The notes beneath the pieces are model-generated. The model was not told the DNA's origin, made no database searches, and saw only the letters and a program-made list of their open reading frames with translations. The position numbers and the translations under genes were made by a program. Positions 60,419 through 64,000 of a DNA stretch of 64,000 nt are shown here, one piece after another (position 1 is the first letter of the stretch; every line of letters starts with the position of its first letter). The stretch lies in assembly GCF_001700435.1 (NCBI RefSeq), contig NZ_LYPC01000022.1, positions 1 to 64,000 of the forward strand. The letters run 5' to 3'. Origin of the DNA: Paenibacillus pectinilyticus. GTDB taxonomy: Bacteria; Bacillota; Bacilli; Paenibacillales; NBRC-103111.

Positions 60419-60461
60419 GCTCTGCTAATTGATGATGATAAAAATGAATGAGGTGCCCAAT

Positions 60462-60551
60462 TTGAAGCTTAGTAATAAAAAGATACATTTTCGTCTATAT
60501 TTGGGGACCGTTATCCTTGGGAAATCTCTTGAAATTAAGCGTGTATCATGA
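60462..60551 (+). CDS. candidate 29-aa leader ORF coupled to the phosphoesterase gene
   Basis: TTG 60462 is preceded by AATGAGGTG about nine bases upstream. The frame encodes a basic 29-residue peptide (starts MKLSNKKIHFRLYLG) and its TGA overlaps the ATG of the next gene (ATGA at 60548). The downstream gene has no ribosome site of its own, so this frame may serve translational coupling. It could be chance. Confidence 0.4.
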   Translation: MKLSNKKIHFRLYLGTVILGKSLEIKRVS

Positions 60552-61360
60552 CGATCCTTATTATCGTGACGATATTCCTAATCACTTTCGTAGTCATTTA
60601 CCTCGTGTATAGCACGCTATGGGTCCAATTTTCTCACTTCCAGCTCGGTAATTCAGATAACCAGCAGATAAAAGTCGTTCAACTTACTGATCTGCATGGT
60701 CGAACTCATTTTATCAATGGTTCCATAAGTCGAATGGTGAATCGATTGAAGCCAGATTATGTTTTGATTACAGGTGATGTGATCACAAGAAGGGGTCAAT
60801 TGAGGAAGATTTTGAAGGCGTTTAGCCGAATTGACTGTCCCAATCTCTTCTTTGTACCTGGGAATCATGAACGTGTTGTGTTGGAAGGCGTGGCCAGAAG
60901 AAGGCGATATACCGAGCAAGAGTACGGCGAACTTATTTCATCCATTCAAAATTGCAACATCACCGTTTTAGCGAATAGCGGGTTTCCTTCGACTAAGGAC
61001 GAGAAGAAGATCTTGATATATGGTTTTGATAACTCCTTGTATGGCAATGAGCGCTTAACTTTACGTACAGAGGAATTGCAAAGCTATGATTTTGTTATCA
61101 TGCTGGCTCACTCCCCGAGTATTATTAAATCCTCTTTGAAAAATCAAATTCCATTTGATTTGTTGCTTACGGGGCATACACATGGCGGCCAAATACGGAT
61201 ATTGGGGCGTACGATTGGCGCCTATAGAAACTACCATGTCGGAATGCTTCAGATGGATAAGCGCAGACACTTCTATATTAACCGAGGATTAGGCACGGTT
61301 CGGCTGCCATTTCGATGGGCATGCCCGCCAGAAATTGCTGTATTTGAAATTGGCATGTAG
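60548..61360 (+). CDS. membrane-anchored calcineurin-like metallophosphoesterase (YkuE/YaeI type)
   Basis: The product is 270 aa. An N-terminal membrane segment (residues 2-22) precedes the metal-binding blocks VVQLTDLHG, DYVLITGDVI, FFVPGNHE, IMLAHSP and LLTGHTHGGQIRI, ending with FYINRGLGT. All five phosphoesterase motifs are intact. Relatives act on lipid or nucleotide phosphoesters; the substrate here is unknown. Translation appears coupled to the 29-codon frame upstream. Confidence 0.92.
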   Translation: MTILIIVTIFLITFVVIYLVYSTLWVQFSHFQLGNSDNQQIKVVQLTDLHGRTHFINGSISRMVNRLKPDYVLITGDVITRRGQLRKILKAFSRIDCPNLFFVPGNHERVVLEGVARRRRYTEQEYGELISSIQNCNITVLANSGFPSTKDEKKILIYGFDNSLYGNERLTLRTEELQSYDFVIMLAHSPSIIKSSLKNQIPFDLLLTGHTHGGQIRILGRTIGAYRNYHVGMLQMDKRRHFYINRGLGTVRLPFRWACPPEIAVFEIGM

Positions 61361-61396
61361 CTTCTCAGGAGAATTCTCTTGGGAAGCTTTTTATAT
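61358..61396 (+). terminator. intrinsic terminator after the phosphoesterase gene
   Basis: AGCTTCTCA...AGGAGAATTCTCT...GGGAAGCTTTTT forms a stem with an inner AGAATTCT palindrome and a T-run. Confidence 0.75.
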
Positions 61397-61410
61397 TTTC
61401 TTATATTAAG

Positions 61411-61445
61411 TTGACACTTAATTAAGTGTATGCTAAATTAATAAC
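61411..61445 (+). promoter_or_regulatory. promoter with perfect 16-bp ArsR-type operator; likely leaderless transcript
   Basis: TTGACA (61411-61416) and TAAATT (61434-61439) are 17 bp apart. The perfect palindrome ACACTTAATTAAGTGT (61414-61429) fills the spacer. The ATG at 61446 lies exactly where transcription should begin and no Shine-Dalgarno precedes it, so the mRNA is probably leaderless. Autorepression by the ArsR product is expected. Confidence 0.75.
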
Positions 61446-61784
61446 ATGATCGATAAAGCCATTCAAGCGATAACGGAACCAAGACGCAGAGATATTTTAC
61501 ACCTCGTCCGTGATGGGGAGCTGACCTCAAGCGCAATTGCATCACATTTTGACGTATCAGCACCAGCCATTTCACAGCATTTGAAAGTATTAGAAGAAGC
61601 AGGTCTCGTTGTTGTAAGACGAGCAGGTACGAAACGATTCTATGGGATAAGGAGAGAAGGTTTTGCTGAGTTAATGCAGTATATGGAGAGCTTCTGGGAT
61701 GACAGCTTGCTACGTCTGAAGGAAGCAGCTGAAGAGGAGGAAAGGAAACAGAATGATGCCAATTCAAAGCACCGACACGATTAA
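61446..61784 (+). CDS. ArsR-family regulator paired with SRPBCC gene
   Basis: The product is 112 aa: ITEPRRRDILHLVRDGELTSSAIASHFDVSAPAISQHLKVLEEAGLVVVRRAGTKRFYGI is a winged HTH of the SdpR/AHSA1-linked ArsR group, without metal-binding Cys. It overlaps the next gene by 32 bp, the usual ArsR-SRPBCC pairing. No ribosome site is visible before ATG 61446 (see promoter entry). Confidence 0.92.
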   Translation: MIDKAIQAITEPRRRDILHLVRDGELTSSAIASHFDVSAPAISQHLKVLEEAGLVVVRRAGTKRFYGIRREGFAELMQYMESFWDDSLLRLKEAAEEEERKQNDANSKHRHD

Positions 61785-62214
61785 GAAAGAGATATTTATT
61801 GCCTGCAGACCAGCAACTTTGTACCCATTTTTCACTGATCCTGAGAAATTAGTCCGTTGGATGGGGCATCATGTGTTGCTGGATACACAACTAGGCGGGA
61901 AATTTCGCATCGACCTTGACGGTAATAATATTGCGATGGGGGAATATACAGAATTGATCCCTAATGAGAAAATCGTGATGACATGGGGTTGGGAAAAATC
62001 CAAAATGGTACCACCTGGTTCAAGCACGCTTGAGTTTCTGCTGACACCACAGGATAATGGGACGCTTTTGGTCCTCACACATTCTGGTTTACCTGTGTCC
62101 GAAGTTGATTCGCATATAAAAGGTTGGACGCATTTTATGTCACGTATCCAAGCAGTTGCGCAAGGCGAAGATCAAGGAAATGATCCTTCTTCTCAGGAAG
62201 TTATACAGGAATAG
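61753..62214 (+). CDS. SRPBCC (AHSA1-type) protein
   Basis: The product is 153 aa: IKKEIFIACRPATLYPFFTDPEKLVRWMG, LGGKFRIDLDG, GEYTELIPNEKIVMTWGWE, STLEFLLTPQDNGTLLVLTHSGLP, GWTHFMSRI are all standard AHSA1 landmarks. It is cytosolic with an unknown ligand. AAAGGA lies six bases before ATG 61753. It is co-transcribed with the ArsR gene. Confidence 0.92.
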   Translation: MMPIQSTDTIKKEIFIACRPATLYPFFTDPEKLVRWMGHHVLLDTQLGGKFRIDLDGNNIAMGEYTELIPNEKIVMTWGWEKSKMVPPGSSTLEFLLTPQDNGTLLVLTHSGLPVSEVDSHIKGWTHFMSRIQAVAQGEDQGNDPSSQEVIQE

Positions 62215-62234
62215 TTAGTATAGAGGATACAATG

Positions 62235-62266
62235 GAGCTGCCGCGGAATCACGCGGTGGTTTTTGT
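62235..62266 (+). terminator. terminator after the ArsR-SRPBCC operon
   Basis: CTGCCGCG pairs with CGCGGTGG around GAATCA and is followed by TTTTTG. Confidence 0.75.
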
Positions 62267-62359
62267 TTGTGTACACAAACTGTACAATCCATAAAAAAAC
62301 AGTACAATTGAAGTAATGAATTTAATTATGAAATAAGCGATGGAGAAAGGTGTTCGTTG

Positions 62360-62953
62360 ATGACCGTGAGTAAATTGAATGCGAAAGTTGATGGATTTCT
62401 AAATAAAGCAAAAACGTGGAAAGACGAATATGTGAAATTAAGAGAAATCGTTCTTGACTGTGAGCTAACCGAAGATTTTAAGTGGATGCATCCTTGTTAC
62501 ACATTTCAAGGGAAAAACATCCTTTTAATCCATGGTTTTAAAGATTACTGTGCGATTCTGTTTCATAAAGGTGCTTTGTTAAAAGATGCGCATGGTATCT
62601 TAATTCAACAAACGGAGAATGTACAAGCCGCGCGCCAAATTCGTTTCACCCATGTTCAAGAAATCGTTGCGATGGAAAGCATCTTGAAAGCCTATATTCA
62701 TGAAGCCATTGAGGTTGAAAAGGCTGGTTTGGAAGTGAGTTTCAAAAAGAACACGGAATACACAATTCCTGAGGAATTTCAAACGAAATTAGATGAAATC
62801 CCTGGCTTGAAAACAGCTTTTGAAGCATTGACGCCTGGAAGACAAAGAGCGTATCTGCTACACTTTGCAGCTCCTAAACAATCCAAAACACGAGTGTCAA
62901 GGGTTGAAAAATACATGGAACACATTCTTAATGGAAAAGGATTAGATGATTAG
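62360..62953 (+). CDS. ydeI: YdeI-like protein (DUF1801 plus OmdA C-terminal part)
   Basis: About 197 aa. The N-terminal DUF1801-type part (LREIVLDCELTEDFKWMHPCYTFQGKNILLIHGFKDYCAILFHKGALLKD) is joined to a C-terminal YdeI/OmdA part (EYTIPEEFQTKLDEIPGLKTAFEALTPGRQRAYLLHFAAPKQSKTRVSRVEKYMEHIL). Length and order match Bacillus subtilis YdeI. The function is unknown. ATG 62360 follows AAAGGTG; the TTG before it is less likely. Direct repeats AAACTGTACAAT and AAACAGTACAAT upstream (about 62277 and 62299) may be an operator. Confidence 0.87.
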   Translation: MTVSKLNAKVDGFLNKAKTWKDEYVKLREIVLDCELTEDFKWMHPCYTFQGKNILLIHGFKDYCAILFHKGALLKDAHGILIQQTENVQAARQIRFTHVQEIVAMESILKAYIHEAIEVEKAGLEVSFKKNTEYTIPEEFQTKLDEIPGLKTAFEALTPGRQRAYLLHFAAPKQSKTRVSRVEKYMEHILNGKGLDD

Positions 62954-62958
62954 ACGAC

Positions 62959-63084
62959 ATGGATATGGATTTTTTCATGCTAATTTTTGGTTGTATTTTC
63001 GCAGCATTCGCAGTTGCGGGTCTTGGTTTCTTATTACTTCTGATACGTAGAGAAAGAAATTCAGATAATGAAGATAGCCTTTAG
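62959..63084 (+). CDS. candidate 41-aa single-helix membrane protein
   Basis: The frame starts MDMDFFMLIFGCIFAAFAVAG, continues with a hydrophobic run GLGFLLLLI, and ends in a charged tail (RRERNSDNEDSL). The layout (short N-terminus, one helix of about 25 residues, basic then acidic tail) is that of small membrane proteins. The ribosome site is weak. It ends before a bidirectional terminator and begins five bases after ydeI, so translation may depend on that gene. Confidence 0.5.
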   Translation: MDMDFFMLIFGCIFAAFAVAGLGFLLLLIRRERNSDNEDSL

Positions 63085-63102
63085 GTATGCTTATGTAATA
63101 AG

Positions 63103-63140
63103 CAACGCTTTCGTCCATAAGACGGAAAGCGTTGTTTTTC
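63103..63140. terminator. bidirectional terminator
   Basis: CAACGCTTTCGTC (63103-63115) pairs with GACGGAAAGCGTTG (63121-63134) with one bulge and is followed by TTTTTC. It separates the plus-strand genes from the minus-strand SDR gene. Confidence 0.85.
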
Positions 63141-63152
63141 ATTTGCCATACT

Positions 63153-63893
63153 TCACAACGTCTGACCACTATCTAACGTGATGATCTGCCCTGTCATGGC
63201 TTCTTGCTCCAAAGCCGCACATATGAATTGGGCAATGTCTTCAGGTGTTGAAATCTGCTTCAATAGCAGGTTTGGCGCTAATTTCTGCATTTGCGCTTCT
63301 CTGCCGGCCCACCATCGGGTGGCCACAGCGCCAGGCGCGACACAGTTGACTCTTACTTGCGGAGCTAGTGCACGCGCTAGTGATTTCGTTAGCCCATGAA
63401 CGGCTGCCTTAGATACGGCGTAGGGGAGAGAAGATCCTTGGCCCGTTATACCTGCAATGCTGCCTACATTGACGATTGCGCCTTGGCCGTTCTTTTGCAT
63501 GAAAGGTGCAACGGCTCTCGCACAATAAAACATGCCCTTTACATTGACCTCGAATAATTCATCCCAAATGTCATCCGTTGCTCCATCCAGATCAGGAAGC
63601 GGAATATGATGCGTGATGCTGGCATTATTGACTAAGACATCAATTGCGCCGAATTGCTCAGCAATCGCAGCTACCATATCGATGACCTCACTATTATTAG
63701 ACACATTGGCCTGGATGGCCATCGCACGACCGCCGTCATCTCGAATCTGTTGTACAGTTTCCTCAGCATCTTCTTTAGAACGTGAATAGTTAACCGCAAC
63801 AACAGCCCCTCGCTTCGCTAAGGTCAAGGATACGGACCGGCCGATGCCAGTTCCTCCTCCGGTTACGAGCGCGACTTTATTTTGTAAAAGCAT
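63153..63893 (-). CDS. short-chain dehydrogenase/reductase (classical SDR)
   Basis: About 246 aa. The nucleotide-binding motif TGGGTGIG is at residues 11-18, VNNAS at 88-92, the catalytic Ser145 and Y158-x3-K162 (YAVSK), and the ending QEAMTGQIITLDSGQTL is typical. VNYSRSKEDAE after strand 2 (Ser-Arg rather than an acidic residue) suggests NADP(H). It resembles FabG-type 3-oxoacyl reductases, but the substrate is unknown. ATG 63893 has GGAGGAG seven bases upstream; the frame to 63917 does not. Downstream in the window (63894-64000) only its AT-rich promoter region is seen. Confidence 0.92.
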   Translation of the reverse strand: MLLQNKVALVTGGGTGIGRSVSLTLAKRGAVVAVNYSRSKEDAEETVQQIRDDGGRAMAIQANVSNNSEVIDMVAAIAEQFGAIDVLVNNASITHHIPLPDLDGATDDIWDELFEVNVKGMFYCARAVAPFMQKNGQGAIVNVGSIAGITGQGSSLPYAVSKAAVHGLTKSLARALAPQVRVNCVAPGAVATRWWAGREAQMQKLAPNLLLKQISTPEDIAQFICAALEQEAMTGQIITLDSGQTL

Positions 63894-64000
63894 TCCAATC
63901 TCCTCCTTTATGAACATAGTCTTATTGTAAATGTGATCTCGAATTCTGTATAATTGAATTAATTGAAAAGGATATTCAAAATTTTTGAATTTACCAAGGT

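Noticed and set aside
60229..60432. 67-codon frame after the first ArsR gene
   Set aside because: It reads through the ArsR terminator and the dyad repeats and lacks protein-like features.

Overview
The window looks like chromosomal DNA of a spore-forming Gram-positive bacterium of the Paenibacillus type. It carries a gerA/gerB/gerC-type germination operon and an S-layer-homology (SLH) anchored surface protein. It has two YesM/YesN-type two-component systems beside sugar ABC transporters, and many very long secreted carbohydrate-active proteins. Shine-Dalgarno sites are strong and GTG/TTG starts are common. I saw no rRNA, tRNA, CRISPR array, phage genes or intact insertion sequence. The assignment rests on gene content only.

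Layout. 1-593: tandem repeats with a 52-bp period, no gene. 594-6479: small exported proteins and lipoproteins, plus a lactate-dehydrogenase-like enzyme. 6580-7388: a cyclic-di-AMP riboswitch in front of a LysM-CAP wall protein. 7700-25732: an SLH-anchored cohesin protein, an AraC regulator, two giant secreted proteins (2478 and 1827 aa) that both end in cohesin-FIVAR-dockerin, a Prli42-type mini-protein with a PrsA-like foldase, and a second AraC regulator. 25850-27961: a GH52 beta-xylosidase divergent from that regulator. 28061-32016: housekeeping genes (YdeI-like, short phosphatase, GNAT, AlaX) and a second 52-bp-period array. 32073-35542: the germination operon on the minus strand. 36002-45124: first sugar-uptake and sensing cluster (binding protein, two permeases, GH43 lipoprotein, second binding protein, histidine kinase, response regulator). 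45153-50867: a YCF48-type lipoprotein, small cytosolic proteins, and a 1101-aa beta-helix protein. 51175-58975: second cluster (LplB/LplC-type permeases, binding protein, kinase, regulator, clan GH-A hydrolase). 59015-63893: acetyltransferase, two ArsR regulators, a metallophosphoesterase, an SRPBCC protein, a YdeI homologue and an SDR.

How the parts may work together. Most of the window can be read as a plant-polysaccharide (probably arabinoxylan-type) acquisition region. Secreted enzymes and lectin-like modules act outside the cell. GH43 and GH52 trim arabinose and xylose units. Two ABC importers take up oligosaccharides, and AraC or YesM/YesN regulators sense products. Catabolite-repression (cre-like) sites lie in the leader of the first giant gene and between the second binding protein and its kinase. 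The most striking idea is that the SLH-cohesin protein could tether the dockerins of the two giant proteins, giving a small cell-surface, cellulosome-like assembly. Because each giant protein carries both a cohesin and a dockerin, it could also form chains. This is inference from domain layout.

Limits. Family calls come from recognising sequence motifs by eye. No database search, structure prediction or folding calculation was run. Promoters and operators are pattern matches only. Several starts were moved to the codon with the best-placed Shine-Dalgarno site, as stated in each entry.
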